64,000 bases of DNA from Amyelois transitella. Taxonomy: Eukaryota; Arthropoda; Insecta; Lepidoptera; Pyralidae. Position 1 is the stretch's first letter. The number at the start of each line of letters is the position of its first letter. The position numbers and the translations under genes are program-made. The DNA lies in the NCBI RefSeq assembly GCF_032362555.1, contig NC_083510.1, positions 8,087,501 to 8,151,500 on the forward strand. The letters are read 5' to 3'. The notes below the pieces were generated by a model. It was not told the DNA's origin and did no database searches. It saw nothing but the letters and a program-made list of their open reading frames with translations. This document shows positions 33,801-53,751 of this stretch, in pieces.

Positions 33801-34585
33801 CAGCAACTTACGAAAACTATTAGATTAGTTGTTAATACTAATTAATCAAAAGTATTTTGTCAACTAGTAAATTTATTATATCGCGGAAAAACATTTAGGT
33901 AAATTGAAAAATAAAGCATTAACACGGTTTTAAAGAACATTCATAATAATTAGATAATAATAAAGTAAATACTCGACTTCTAATGCGAAGTCTAATACAA
34001 CTTACGATTTAATAAAACACTGCCAGTAGGACATACAAGAATAGATTGGATATAAGTAAATCGTCCACGAGCTGAGAAATACCTAAAGGGATTTACAGTT
34101 CATAGATTGTAGCCGTGAAGACGTATATCTTTATTTCGTGAGTTCAACGGTATGTTCTATACTTAAATATGTATTCATTGTAAACATTGTTAATTCCGAT
34201 TACTATAACATTTAAAGCCTCTTCATCTTTTTATAAACAATGGCCTGTGCATATCAATACAAATTATTTATCTATGTGATAAAGAGAAATGGCTACGTTT
34301 AAATTAATAAGATAGCGTCACGTCTCCGGTCAGCAAATCAGCACATTTTGTATCTGTTGTGCGTTTTGTATGTCAATACTTAATATTTTATTAATCTGTT
34401 ATATATCACGTTACAAAATTGCATAAGAGTTTAAGGCATTGAGAGAAATTGGTTATTGCTTTTCACTATTTCAAATCAGTCTTCACAGCGCTTTTTCTCT
34501 TGTCTGGTTAATGTTACAAATCCATGGCAATATTTACATTATGCGACTAAAACACTCCGTTACGGAGTACGTTTCGTTACTACTG
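30872..34585. other. Intergenic, convergent 3' ends, no gene seen
   Basis: AT-rich, repeat-poor spacer between the stops of the Nudix gene and MetAP2. It includes the Nudix 3' UTR (AATAAA at 31238-31243) and the MetAP2 3' UTR (minus-strand AATAAA as TTTATT at 34387-34392 and 34130-34135). Short open frames here do not resemble proteins. Confidence 0.5.
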
Positions 34586-41226
<6,641 letters not shown>

Positions 41227-41700
41227 TTTGTAACTTTATCGAAAATATTTTCCATGCGCTCTTTCCTTACTTGTGTAAATGGTGCGTTTTGAACCTTGAC
41301 TTCCATAAATATCTATAAAATTATCTGCTTGTTTGTTCAGTTCAAGAAAAAGGTTTAATCGTTAATTGATGAAAACGCACTATTTACTGTTGAAAGAATT
41401 ATATTAATACGATCATTAAAATTTTTAAATTCTATCAGGATCAACACTTTAGTGTTACCTTCTGAAAAATTTATTTAATGCGTGGTTTTGAACGGTTCCT
41501 TTGTTTCAGTTGACTTGACAGTGACAGTGACAGTTTCTTTCGTAAAACTTTCCGTTTCAAGCTCAGTCCCAAGCGTTTTACACCATACTCACAAAGTTCT
41601 CAGTCCAACTAAATAATTACAACAATAGGAATGCTTAGAATTTATATATTTATATGTTTAGAATTATAACTTCTATCGAAATTAATGACAAAAGTTCAGT
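41227..41700 (-). promoter_or_regulatory. MetAP2 promoter region
   Basis: Upstream of the MetAP2 start. TGACA occurs three times in 17 bp (41516-41532; TGTCACTGTCACTGTCA in the sense of the gene), about 290 bp before the ATG. No TATA box could be assigned. Confidence 0.45.
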
Positions 41701-41903
41701 AATGCTTAGCATAAATGTTAAAAAACCACGAATCTTATAGGTGGGTCGCGCTTGCGGCTCGTCTTGGCGGGGGCAATTCAGTGCCCGGCACGTAAATTAA
41801 ATAAAATTCTTTTCTATGGACGCTTTTACAAATTATGATCTCACTTAGGTTATGATATTTTGAGTATGTTTGTAACACCTATATTTTGTTTTCAACTTTA
41901 TTT

Positions 41904-42128
41904 CGTGCCGTGTGGTTCTCGGCACGAAATCGTAAAAGGCGACTAAAGGGTAGGCTTATAAACTTGGGATTCTTCTTTTAGGCGATGGGCTAGCAACCCG
42001 TCACTATTTGAATCTCAATTCTATCTTAAAGCCAAATAGCTGAATGTGGCCTATCAGTCTTTACAAGACTGTTGGCTCTGTCTACCCCGCAAGGGATAAA
42101 GACGTGATTATAGGTATATATGTATATA
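41904..42128 (+). repeat. SINE-like element
   Basis: Head GTGCCGTGTGGTTCTCGGCAC joined directly to CGTAAAAGGCGACTAAAGGG (the CACTCCATCTCTTTCCCATG part is deleted), then the standard middle, CTGTCTACCCCGCAAGGGAT and a TATATG tail. Confidence 0.88.
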
Positions 42129-42759
42129 ACTCTATTAATTTTCAGGAGGAGCCCGAGGTCCTATGAGATGACCATGGAAGTAACTAGTAGAGTTTATACT
42201 CGTAATAGACCTCCAGAAATAGGTGTTATTTTATAGAAAATTTCTATTTATACGAAAACCCAGGGCAGATTGTGTTGGCTTAAATTTTTTTTTGCATTTT
42301 GCTTTATGCAAGACTTTGCCCAAGACATCTTTACTTTAGGTACAGAACGTATAATATTACCGAATTAATGTTTAAAACTTACAGTCCTTGCAAGGTTTCT
42401 AGGTACTTGCGGTAGAGTACCCAGATGGCTGGCATATTTATAATTTTATTTTATGTGGGTACACAGTCGCATAGCACATATGTAAGCCCGTCTCATGTTT
42501 GGCTAAGATTTTTATTGTTTTAACCTTATTTCGAAATATTACTTACCCAATTTTTGTTCCCCTAATGTTTCTTGGCGCAGAATCCATTCAGAGTTAGGTT
42601 TCTTGGACAGCTGAAATTGATTGATTTATAAGTTTTGTTCGATTCGAGTCGGCGTATTGTCATAAGGGAAATTTTTTATGAAGTAATACATAGGTAACTC
42701 GTTGCTTAGAGAATACAGTGTGATTTATCAAAGTATCTAAGTTCTTACTTATATATCAA

Positions 42760-43416
42760 CTAGCGACCCGCCCCGGTTTCGCACGGGTGCAAAATTCGGA
42801 AAAAAATCAGTATTTTTATTTATCAAAATAGGATGCACCACATCACTTTTTTATAGTCAATATTTACATAGTCTTTACCTGCCTCATATACCTATATGTA
42901 TATGTATGCCTTCTTTTCATTTCATATATAGATATTTGGCATTATGTGCTGTAAAGGGCCATATAAATCTATGTTAAATCAACAATCTATTTATGGTATT
43001 TAATTAAATAAGGAATAATGCTGTAGTGCTTAAAATCGCTTCGAAAATTAGCTATTATTTGCCGTAAAAAGTAAATGACAAAAAATGGTTTTGTGGGATA
43101 TCGATAGGAGATAGACATATACCATAGTAGACCTTTTCAAGGTGTTCATTGTATTTATCTAGGATAGGTAAGGTTAAGCCTGCGTACGCAATGTAAGCGG
43201 CAAGAAATGTAAGAATTTACGACACCACATTAGAAACCCTGAAAATAACAGTATTTCCCCATTATTTAATTGATGTTATTATACATAAAAACCTTCCTCT
43301 TGAATCACTCTACCTGTTACAAAAAACCGCATCAAAATCTGTTGCGTAATTTTAAAGATTTAAGCATACAGACAAAGAGACTACAATAGCGACTTTGTTT
43401 TATACTATGTAGTGAT
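42760..43416 (-). repeat. Dispersed repeat, reverse copy of the 29073 family
   Basis: Left end ACTAGCGACCCGCCCCGGTT then TTCGCACGGGTGCAAAATTC; right end CCTCTTGAATCACTCTACC, GCATCAAAATCTGTTGCGTA and GCGACTTTGTTTTATACTATG. The middle of about 400 bp is absent from the 29073 copy. It carries no long open frame. Class unresolved (Helitron-like or LINE-tail-derived). Confidence 0.7.
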
Positions 43417-45479
43417 CTATGCTTCGGTACGGGTGCGATTTTCAGATTTAAAAAAAAAAATTGATGTACGTAATTATACAAAATTAAGTTTTAAGTGATA
43501 TCCCTTGATTGTCTTTTAAAATCTGCATGTATAGAGACAGCTGGCACACACTAGGTTTTATCTCCTTTATCAGAAAATACCTACCTAGCCTATACTAAAG
43601 TTATATTTTGCTATGGCTACGTGTACAGTCAACCGCCTGTTAAGTTACCCTGTGCTGAACTATGAATAAAAGAGGTGAATATACCGCGAATTTGTGTAAT
43701 TTGATTGCTATTGACTGTAATTAAAACCGTAACCATGAATTCCTGCGTCTATTTCATGTAGTCTTAGGTACTGCGGTAGTTCGATTAGGTGCGTAACTAT
43801 GGCGCCTGGTGGATCAAATATGTAAGCAGAAAACTAATTTACTTCCTCACTGTTTAAATGTTTCAAAAAGCATCTATAGTAACCTGACTAATTAATCTCA
43901 ATATTCCAGCTAATATTATAAATGTGAAACTAAGTTTATTTGTTTGTTGCTTCATCACGCGGAACGATGTGAATGATACAAGGTATCTTTTGGAATGGGT
44001 TAATATTGGTTCAATTTAGAATTGGATCAATCGTCCATACATTAATATTTGTGGAATTGCGGTATTAGTTTTCTTTCTAATTTTAAGACTATGTCTGTAT
44101 TAATGAGATGAGAGTGAGGTACTAATTCACAAAAACGTGCTTCGAAATTATGGGTTGTTTGCATCGCAGTGTGAAAGAACCCCTACAAAAAGAGAAGGAT
44201 TCGCACCCCGGTTCTAATAACTTGTGGTCCGACACGAATAACGGCCCGATTGATTGACTGAAAGCCATAGAAATGCACAATCCATATAGCTGGGTCTAGT
44301 AATTTGAAAATTGGCATTTATGATGCTTATGTGTTAAGAGAAGATTTCCCGAAAAATTCTGCGGGAACGGAAATTAACGGAATCCTTCGTTTTATGCAGG
44401 CGGAACCAGGAAGCTTTAACAAAATATTATCCTACAAAACATACAGAAGTACTTAACAAGTTTAAAATGTTGTATGCAAAAACAATTTAAAAGATAAAGT
44501 TCTGAAATCCAAAAGAAGAAGGTTTCTCGATCTAGTGCTAACAGTGTAAGAGATTTCACTGTCACACAAATGTTAGTTTTACTGGTCGCAGTTTAGGTAA
44601 CCTAGCTAGCCATTATTTAGTCATTTGAGACATTGTGAGCGATAAATTGGGGAATTTAGAATAAAGCTACTTTATCTGTTTTCCGTGGATGTTGTAAAAG
44701 ACGACAAGGATTCGTAGTGAAATGCTTCTAATGTGGTCTGGTAATCAAGATAAAATAGGCGGGGATTCTAAAAGTCAATAAGGGGGAAGCCTTATAGAAT
44801 ACTGGAATACTTCTTATCGGGGTTGTGCTAACAACCTGCCACTTTCTGTGAATCTCTTTCCCTTCATATAGCCATCGAACTAAACGCTAAATGCTTGTAG
44901 CGCCATAGAATAGGCGTCTTAGTTACCGATATAAAATAAATAAACATTTTTTACATTGTTTATCAGACACATTGGCTATACCGGCACCATTAAATATTTT
45001 TTTTGGTAAAGTATTGATTTTTTAAAACAAAAATCTGTTTAATTTCGTATGTGCTGAATATCACAGGAATGTGCCAAATAAATAAATGAAAGCTAATTTG
45101 CGGTTCAATAGAAATATATTTACGTTTATAAAGTTTATTAAATACTACCTAATATTATACCCAAATGAAGACAATTAAATGAGATATGGGATTTAACTTT
45201 GAAAGTTATCCTTTTCCCACATAGCTGAGCCACAAAAAGCTTCATTATTCTTGGTAGGGATCTCCTTCTGGATACTGGGTTATTGCCGACTCTACTGCTG
45301 TCAGAGATTTCTTCACAAACCTACTAGCAAAAATTGTTGATAACATATTAAAAGCTACATCGAGAAATAAAAGCGCCATCGCCATTAAAAATCGTTAGCC
45401 AAATTGCACTGCACAATCAGCATATGAAGATACTGTGACAGAGTTGTATGAAATTATCGGGACAATCAGCGATCGCATG

Positions 45480-45904
45480 ATAAGGGGCACGCCACACCGC
45501 GGTATGTAGTAAAACGGGTGTTTACAAACGGTCTAGGTACGTAAGTATGTATAGTTAGGCTCTAAGGCGGCATACCTTATATGTATAGGCCATTCGCCGA
45601 ACGCCAGTCGTGAATCGTATGCCCGCTCGCCGCCACGTCTCGAGCCCTCCTGAGCTACGAGCTACGAAGTCGTAGCAGTTTGTAGCATCGTAGTACGCTC
45701 TACGACTACGAAAATAATTTTAATTCATGGAACTAATACAAATTTAATTAGTGAAACCGCTAATTAGTGTAAACTTGTGTAAACTGTCCTAAATACTTTG
45801 ACATGATCAGTGAATTGTGTTAATGTGTAAAGTAAACAGTGAGATTTGGTTTTGAAGACGTTTCTGTGTTTAGCACGTATCTACGCAAATTGTTTTTTTA
45901 ATCG
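45480..45904 (+). other. Candidate untranslated first exon (weak)
   Basis: A CpG-rich block (45485-45715, for example GAACGCCAGTCGTGAATCG and GCCCGCTCGCCGCCACGTC) in otherwise AT-rich DNA is followed by about 180 bp of GTGTAA-rich sequence without ATG-led frames, ending ...TTTTTTAATCG|GTGAGTGAG, a strong splice donor at 45905. This is the usual look of an insect promoter plus 5' UTR exon before a long first intron. The supposed gene itself is not in the window, so this is inference. Confidence 0.25.
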
Positions 45905-46487
45905 GTGAGTGAGTATGTTTGACGCATAGCAAAGGTTACATTCTTGGTACCAATGAAACTTCAGTTTTATTTTGAAAAGAGCTTTGGTAAATAACTTCCA
46001 GCTCTGCTAGTATCACAAGGCTTTATTTTATTAATATTTTTATTTTATATTTAATTTTCATTAAAGAAATCGAATAGGAAATCTTTACTCTCTTAAATAT
46101 AGTAGTACTTTTATAAATTTTTCCCCAAATCACACGTGTTGAGAATCTGTAAGCGATAAAAGGGAGATAAAGCAAATAAAAAAATAATGAAATTAGTAGT
46201 ATGAATCGCTATTTCGGTGCTTTTGATATTAAAGATATGGAAATTAATATAACTGAGACAGCGAACGTTTATCAAACGACCTCAAATTAACTACTATTAT
46301 TTTGGAGCAGATAAGATAACAGAATCTATTCAATGTTACATTGAGTGTATAATTAGACAACGATATATGTTCGTATACCTTAATGCAGTGATAATCTCCT
46401 ATCTAAAGTTTATTTTCAGTACCTTAAACTTGATTTTCTCCTCTTGACTCTGGCAGCGATATCTACAAAGTGTGCGCCAGCTGCTTT

Positions 46488-46640
46488 TCCCGTGGAAGTC
46501 GTAAATGCCAATCAAAGGAACGGCTAATAAACTTGGGATTCTTCTTTTAGGTGATGGGCAAGCAACTGTGAATATTTACATGCAGCTCGACGTGGCATTC
46601 TTTTTAAGACTGTTGACTCTGTCGACCCCGTAATTGTATG
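46488..46640 (+). repeat. SINE-like element, degenerate
   Basis: CCCGTGGAAGTCGTAAATGC, AATAAACTTGGGATTCTTC, TTTTAGGTGATGGGCAAGC and GTTGACTCTGTCGACCCCG. Confidence 0.7.
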
Positions 46641-46777
46641 ATCAGCGGATTGTCAAAAAAACATCCATTTTATTTTTACATACAACCTGAAGCATTTATT
46701 TATCTGAGTTCTTGGTTTCTAACACAGCAATTTTTTAATTAATAAACCATGAACAATTTGATAAATAGATTGGCTTT

Positions 46778-46866
46778 TTGACATACATACATAAAATCAC
46801 GCCTCTTTCCCGGAGGGGTAGGCAGAGACTACCTCTTTCCACTTGCCACGATCTCTGCATACTACA
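46778..46866 (-). repeat. LINE 3'-tail fragment
   Basis: ACATACATAAAATCACGCCTC, TTCCCGGAGGGGTAGGCAG, AGACTACCTCTTTCCACTTG and CCACGATCTCTGCATACT: well-kept 3' end of the LINE family seen at 22524, same orientation. Confidence 0.85.
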
Positions 46867-47165
46867 TTGGCTTTTAAGCGATGAATATTACATATTCTAC
46901 GAAATTAAGATATATGTACTACGGTCACTAGAAAATTTATTCGGAAAACTTTACAAATTAATTAAATTTGGACAGAAAGCAATACAACACATCATTCTGT
47001 ACCTCTTAATTCTTTTGAAAGCCCCACTTGTTTACCTTACTCTTCGATTTCGGTTCAAATGAAGTCAATTATATATTAACCCTTTTCATTATAAAAACTG
47101 GCACTGTACTCTTATTAATAGTAACTTAATCAGTTTAATAACATTACAACTAACGTGCTCCACTA

Positions 47166-47366
47166 ATTGTGCCGTGTGGTTTCTGGCACTTAAAAATAGG
47201 ACCACATTTATTAAGTGCAAGTGGATGGCAAAGAAAAACATAGCATGTTGATTCTCTTATCGTGTAGATTGAAAAAGTATATCAAGGGATTATACATTTT
47301 GGATTCTTCTTTTAGGCTGTGAGATGGCAACTGGAGACAGATAAAGACGTGATTGTGTGTAGGTAT
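47166..47366 (+). repeat. SINE-like element, degenerate
   Basis: Head GTGCCGTGTGGTTTCTGGCAC, middle TTTTGGATTCTTCTTTTAGG, tail AAAGACGTGATTGTGTGTAG; the central boxes are heavily changed. Confidence 0.75.
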
Positions 47367-47529
47367 GTATAACAAACTGATGGTGTCTAAAACCTATGGC
47401 CTCATGTTATAAATATGTTTGTTTAGAAAATAAAAATATTTTGCTCTGTGCTTGAAAATTTACATATTAATGTAACATTATTTTCATGGCACAGGAAAAC
47501 AAGTAGAAGTAGTAGAAGATTATGAATTA

Positions 47530-47670
47530 TTTCTTACATACATACAGTCATTCCTTGCAGGGTAGACAGAGCCAACAGTCTTGAAAGACTGAAAGGCCAC
47601 GTTCAGCTGTATGGCTGTATAATGGAATTGAGATTCAAATAGGAACAAGTTGCTAGTCCATCGCCTACAA
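47530..47670 (-). repeat. SINE-like element, truncated
   Basis: TACATACATACAGTCATTCC, GGGTAGACAGAGCCAACAG, AAAGGCCACGTTCAGCTGTA, GTTGCTAGTCCATCGCC. Confidence 0.85.
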
Positions 47671-47684
47671 GAGCAATACATACA

Positions 47685-47750
47685 TAAATAAAATCACGTC
47701 TTTTTTCCGGAGGGGTAGGCAGAGACTACATCTTCCTACTTACTCCGAGG
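47685..47750 (-). repeat. LINE 3'-tail fragment
   Basis: CATACATAAATAAAATCACG then CCGGAGGGGTAGGCAGAGAC. Same family as 46778; it directly follows a SINE-like copy in the same orientation. Confidence 0.8.
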
Positions 47751-48092
47751 ATTGAACAGATTGACAATTATGTATAAGTCGATATAAATTTGTACTCCGC
47801 GAGATGATAAAAGCTCCATTGAGAGTCTAATACACTCCACACAATAATCCTTGGCACTCGACTGAATCGATGCAAACAGACGTGAAGGCTGCTTAATTCA
47901 CCTCATCAGTTGGTGCTATTCACAAACTTTGATAAGCCATACAAGTGTGACTCATTTCGGCTCTCTATCGCAACCGAAGAGAAAGATATTTAGAAAGCAG
48001 ATAAGACATACATAATTTATGTATCTACAGCTTTGTGTAATCATTAATAGCGAATTAATAGGACACCACGTTCCACATATCATGCATTTGTT

Positions 48093-48240
48093 TGATAGAT
48101 AGATAGATAAAACTCTTTATTGCACCATAAGAGTAAAACATACAAAACAACACAAAGCAGATATAGATGGTACAAAGGCGGACTTATCGCTAAAGCAATC
48201 TCTTCCAGTCAACCTTTGGGTGGAAGGAAACCAAGTTTGA
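48093..48240 (-). repeat. Second LINE-type 3' tail, with GATA repeat
   Basis: A GATA repeat (48093-48108), then AAACTCTTTATTGCACCATA, GGTACAAAGGCGGACTTATC and CAATCTCTTCCAGTCAACC. This is the antisense 3' end of a LINE family common in Lepidoptera (remembered, clade not assigned). Confidence 0.65.
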
Positions 48241-49894
48241 TCGATTAAAAATATTAATCGTTTTAATTAATTAATTCTGTGTTCAAATAAATACAAAAAA
48301 TACCTTCAGTTTTTACCAGCAATCCTTGTTGAATCGATAAGAAAAATATATGATAATATACACATATTTATGTGCTTATATTATGTATGTTTAGTTCTCC
48401 TTCACCATCTTTTGTTTATTTGATATTCTGGGGAGTAACACGATTTCGGGTAAACTACTAATGTGACCAATTGTTAGGTTTGTTTTCATATTTTTTCCTT
48501 CATATTTTTCCACTCTAACATACAAATACGGATCCATATAAAAATCGAATCCAAATACGGATTTTTTGTTTTATTTTCGTAACAAATATAATCCCAATCT
48601 AAGTACTATTATATAAATAAAATTTATCGTAGATTTTATTTGTTATTGTCCGTTCGACTATGGACAGTTTGACTATGGACACTGTTCCCAGCCTTTGTAT
48701 AGACTTGACTTTTAAATTGTCTTTTGACGATGAGAGATTGAGAGACTTAAAAGAACCACCATGATATTGCGGCCGGATTTTTATGAATGCCAAGGTTAGC
48801 GCCGTTGCCATAGCATGTGATTTCTATCAACAGTAAAAATTGTTACTATCAATTTATGGTCTGCATTTTTGGAACTCGTTTCTGTGGGCTTAAGCCCGAC
48901 ATTGACCTTGACTTTGGAGGGATATTTTTGGCAACGTCCAACACTTCGAGCCGAGCAAATTTATTGTTGTAACTCGTATATCGTTATTACAAATACTTTC
49001 GAGCGTTATATGATTGACGGCGAATTTGCTTCGTTTTAGGTATATTCTTTAGAGCTGGAACTGGAATCAGTAATATGTTGGCCGCTGCCAAAATGTAACT
49101 CTTTTTAGCTTTAGGATTTACAATAGTTGATCTTTCTCTTTGTTCGCTAATTTCTATATATTATATTATTAATGTGCAAGTGTGTTTGTTTTTTTGCCTT
49201 TCACGTCAAAGGCATTGAATCAATGTCCATGAAATTTTTCATATTATACAGTGAATTACAAAGAAGGCCGAAAGTTGTAGCGCTATATATTTTGACATAG
49301 TTGTGATACAGTCGGTTTATGGAATGTTAACACAAGTAGAAAATGAATCAGAAATTTGAATAAGGCAAAGCCATTTCGTTTTCCGTTTTATAAGTCCGAT
49401 GAGATTCGCAGTGTCTTATCATTTGATGGTCCCTCGTTGAGAGCTGATTCGGCAGGGTATTCGCAAGCGGTGGAAATTATGCTACATTTTTTTTAGTCTA
49501 AAAGTATAGAAAAATAGTAATTGCACATATTTCCACGTATTTTTAAACTTCAATACACCTTTCAAAACGTCTGAAAAAGTATTTTTGCTTTTTCATCATT
49601 ATCCGAAAGCATTATAGACATGTGCGATAATATTTTTGGAATTGTTTCGGGCGTAAAACATTTCGTTTCAGTTTCAAAAAATTCAGCGTATGTGCGGTTC
49701 ATGTCAAAACTGTCACGGATATAAATTTATAATATTTTCATATTTTGCAATTCATTTCAGTAATTTTTAGGTTTACTTACAGGCTTAACAACTAATGGTA
49801 ATAGTCTACTAGTAGTGGCAAATCTATCTTTAGTTTATAACTACACAATTAACTTATTGAATTAATTATAACGTGAATTTTTGATATTGCACTT

Positions 49895-50037
49895 ACATAC
49901 AAATAACACGCTACATTCCCCAGGGGTTAGGCAGAGGCAACATGTATGTCCCTATGCCACGATTGCTGCATACTTCTTTCGCTTCATCCAAAATCTTGTA
50001 CTTCATGCAAGCTGGTTTAAGGTACTCTTGACCTGAC
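49895..50037 (-). repeat. LINE 3'-end fragment
   Basis: ATACAAATAACACGCTACAT, GGGGTTAGGCAGAGGCAAC, GCCACGATTGCTGCATACTTC, CTTCATGCAAGCTGGTTTAAG, matching the 22524 LINE for about 140 bp. Confidence 0.75.
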
Positions 50038-51617
50038 CATTTCATTTTCAAAATAAAACACCGTGGTTTAAAAAAAGCGTTATAATTTTTCTTCAGAATG
50101 AATGACTAAGAAAGATGCTTCGAATTCACATAAATAACCATGAAATAATGCTAAAAATCATTATCAAAAAGTCGATCAAAAGTTTTAAAACATACGTTTA
50201 GTAGGTGCAAGTTATGTCTTCTTAGATGGTTATCAAACTAAACTTAAGTTAGTGTGGTTTAATGTAAATTGTTTTGACGTGTCCAATACATTATATTCTT
50301 AGTGACAAGGGTTTACAAAGAGAATAGATGCCATTTATTAGGTGGCAGGTAGTGTTAACTAGATAAAAGCCACATACCTATGCTTGCTAGGCCGTTGTTG
50401 CAACCGATAACACCTATAAAAATTAATTCCCGTACACAGAGTTCTAACTTCACGTTAAAACTAATTGATACTGGCTTTGATGTTTAAAAATTTCTTAGAA
50501 TAAATCCAATTTAGACTGGTTTATTTTAATATCCTTTAAATAGTATTTAACTTTTTATTGGTACAAATATCCAGTATGGACTCATAGAAAGTCTGTCTCG
50601 TGGAAAAAAGCAGAACAAGTCGAACAGCTAAAAGAATACCTACATTAAGGTAAATAAGGGATAAACTGAATCGCCGAAAAATATTAAAGAAAATACTTAT
50701 AAACCGTAGAGTAAGCCTGCAGATTGCTCGCGTAAAGTGAAACGCAGTTTTGGAAAATCTTCTTTTAGTGACCCCTAAATTAGAAAGTTGTGTAAACTAA
50801 TTTTCAAATCTTTTGTCCCTGCGGTTTGCATTGATATGTCTGTAAACTAGTCAGTCAGTGCCCCTCTTAATTTACACGCGTTAAACTCGACTAAGAATCA
50901 TTCGTAGGAGCGAACTATCAATGACGACACGAGCATGTCAAAATACATTTTACAGTGGGCATTAATTAAATTGGTGCGTAATAAAATTATGATCTTTGAG
51001 TTCTTATTTATAGCATTATTTTATCTAAACGAGACGCAATTAGTGACGGAACGTCAAAGAAGAGTGTTTAATTTTGCGGTCCCTTTAATTTAAATGTAAT
51101 TTCATCTCGTACATAATCAAGTAGGTATCTATATTAATATTTTCAAAATTTAATGAGTTTACACAAACGGACAAGTGGACACTTAGTTATGTTAAATTTT
51201 TCCGTTGTTTTCTGTTCTTCATTTCCCCACATAAAGTGAAACAATGTAATAATATATCTCGCTCTCGAAATTCATTAAAAATGTTTATCTTAATTTATAA
51301 CTGCTATATAAAATTTTGGTCCTTTGTCACTAAAAATTAATTGCTCGAATGCAAAATTTATTGGCTATGAGTTAACTTGTTTTACATAACTCATATATAT
51401 TAAAACATTCCACTTTGCGACGTATTTAAATGCCTTTTAAAAGTTGGGAAAAGTACCCACAGTTTGGGAATCAGTGACGCGGTCGACGATTTTAAGGTAA
51501 ATTAAACAAAAAGGAGGGAAAGTAAATAGGTATTCATTTTTATCTTTACCAAGTCCTATATTTATTGGTAATACTTCCTACAGTTGACGATTACGTATGT
51601 AATTAATTTATTTGTTG

Positions 51618-51690
51618 ACCTTCGTGACGTAGTGGTTATCTCGCTGTGAGTTATACCGGGGTGCCAGGGGTTCGTTTTCACAGATAATTT
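51618..51690 (+). repeat. tRNA-derived SINE head (fragment)
   Basis: GACGTAGTGGTTATCTCGC (A-box-like) and GCCAGGGGTTCGTTTTC (B-box-like). Not an intact tRNA. Confidence 0.4.
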
Positions 51691-52319
51691 GCGGTGTTAT
51701 AAATGTGATTCGTTTATTAATTTTCGTGTGTCCATAATTTAAATGTGTGCGTTCTCTTTTTATTTCTTTCATTTTCTCTTTTTATTTTAATGATATAGAT
51801 ATAACTTCCTCTTTATAGGATTTTCAGAAGGTGCGACTGTCCGTTCCGTTAATTATTAATTCTGTTTTACAGAATCGATCACAGTTAGATTAAAAGTCAA
51901 AACAAGAAAAATTTAATTAATCACCTTTATTGGTATTGTAGAAGGTAATTTTCTACCATCATGCCTTTTTATGATTTTTGACTCTTTCAAGTAAATTGCT
52001 CGAGGGTGTGCCAGTTGTTAATACGGGCCAGGATTTCACTATTTTATCCGCAAGAAGATTTATGTAGGTAAACCACGCAAGTGTAGAAAGTATATCTTAT
52101 TTCATATTTTCAAATAAAATCTTTCAGTTCCTTGTTTTATAGTCATGGCCGGCTCATGCAAAGTTTCATCTTCAAGATGCTACCCACATATTTTTCAATT
52201 CTTTCAAAACTCTATTTGCAAGTAGGAGTAAATAAATAACATATAATGTCTCGATTGATTTTCACTTTTCCAGACTGTACACTTGTACAGTTCAAGTCTA
52301 TCAAGCGATTTGTCCAAAG

Positions 52320-52448
52320 GATAATTTGTAATGCGATGGTTAACAACTTGTCACTATTCAATTCTTTTTATTATAAAAAGCCCTTTCGTTAAATAACCTG
52401 TGATTCTATCTTACCCATTGGGGATACAGACGTAACAATATGTACTAG
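52320..52448 (+). repeat. SINE-like element, 3' part, degenerate
   Basis: GCGATGGTTAACAACTTGTC, ACTATTCAATTCTTTTTATT and TACAGACGTAACAATATG correspond to the second half of the SINE-like family. Confidence 0.55.
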
Positions 52449-52789
52449 TATTTACGTTTGAGGGCACTTATGTTATTTGATGTAAGTTAAAACCTATTCT
52501 ATATTTTATAAATCTGTTTCATAAGATTGACCGACAGATAAAATGTGACATAATTCAGGTTGAACGAATTAACGCAATCATACGAGTAAAACAGATCTGT
52601 ACGGACACATTATGCATCACCCATATGACTTCCTACAAAATTATGGTTAACAATGACAGGTTTATTATGATTTGATTTTTGATGAAGAAAATATATATTT
52701 TGGGTTTAAGGCCGCATTCTGCTTGGTAATTTGGCTCGTCTCAATGACTTAAATTCTAGGAAGCTGAAATTTGGCATAAATATGAGGTA

Positions 52790-52860
52790 AAATAAAATCT
52801 TCATTGAATGTTCCAGTCTCGGGTTCGATCCTCAGTTAGGTCATGATGGAAAAATAATTT
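52790..52860 (+). repeat. tRNA-related SINE fragment (B box)
   Basis: CCAGTCTCGGGTTCGATCCTC carries a good B box but no folded tRNA around it; probably the 5' half of a lepidopteran tRNA-derived SINE. Confidence 0.4.
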
Positions 52861-53414
52861 TTTTGATAAGCCTGTCTTGGATGTTTAGCTAGGTATATGT
52901 ATATTAAATATAGGATCGTCGAGTAAGTATCCCATTACACAAGTATCAAACATACTTTGCGGCTAGCTCAATCTGTGTAATAAGAGCAATGATATTTATT
53001 TTTATTAAATATTTTGGAGTACTTCTTTATGTTTTATTTCTTGCGTACCCGTCGCGTGAAAATCGGTTTACGAAGTATTTAACTTACAAGTACCGAATTA
53101 TGTTAAAGTCAAGAGTCCCCTCCTTTTCCAGGTAAATGTTGGAGATGTGAAAAATTCATGATAATAGCAAACATAATGAACGTTCACGGGTAATTGGGCA
53201 ACTTATAAAATATTCTTGGTGAAGTAAAAAATAAGTAGAAGTGAGTAAAAATTACATTTAATATATCATTGTAAGCTATGTAAAACAGGTAGATAACTGT
53301 GATGGGCTTTGTAGTTATCATTTATTTTTGAAATTAATAATTATACTTCAATGTATGTAGGTATTATGTCCTACTGTGGGTATAAGAAACTTTGAAATAT
53401 ATATTTTGAATTGT

Positions 53415-53480
53415 ACATACCAACATAAAATCACACCTGTTTTCCTAGGGTTAAGGCAGAAATTACACCCTGTTAGATTT
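53415..53480 (-). repeat. LINE 3'-tail fragment, degenerate
   Basis: ACATACCAACATAAAATCAC, then CCTGTTTTCCTAGGGTTAAGG and CAGAAATTACA. Confidence 0.6.
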
Positions 53481-53751
53481 ACATATTGAAAACCTGCAAA
53501 ATACTGCAAATGCTTATGTATTTGTACTAAAAATTAACGATTTCTAACATTGTATTCCATTCCCGTTGACTTCTATTAACAAATACAATGTCTTGGATGC
53601 TGTCGCCTGAAATAGGTTTATGGTTTATGTAACAACGTACTACCAACGCTACTACACTCATTGGTAATTTGTCCACTTACAGTTTTCTTGGACCTACATA
53701 TTATCTGAAGACCAGAAAAACTACTTACATTTCGTTCCATGACAAAAGAAG

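Larger units (their letters stand above)
41701..45479. other. Gene-free AT-rich stretch with repeats
   Basis: No coding exon seen on either strand. It contains the SINE-like copy at 41904, the repeat at 42760-43416, a fragment near 43895-43990 (AATATTATAAATGTGAAACTAAG) and a degenerate SINE-like relic near 44660-44850. A GC-rich phrase at 41743-41795 (GGGTCGCGCTTGCGGCTCG) is unexplained. Confidence 0.5.

Noticed and set aside
51618..51690. Possible tRNA gene
   Set aside because: A- and B-box-like phrases are present but no acceptor stem or cloverleaf could be paired; better read as a SINE head.
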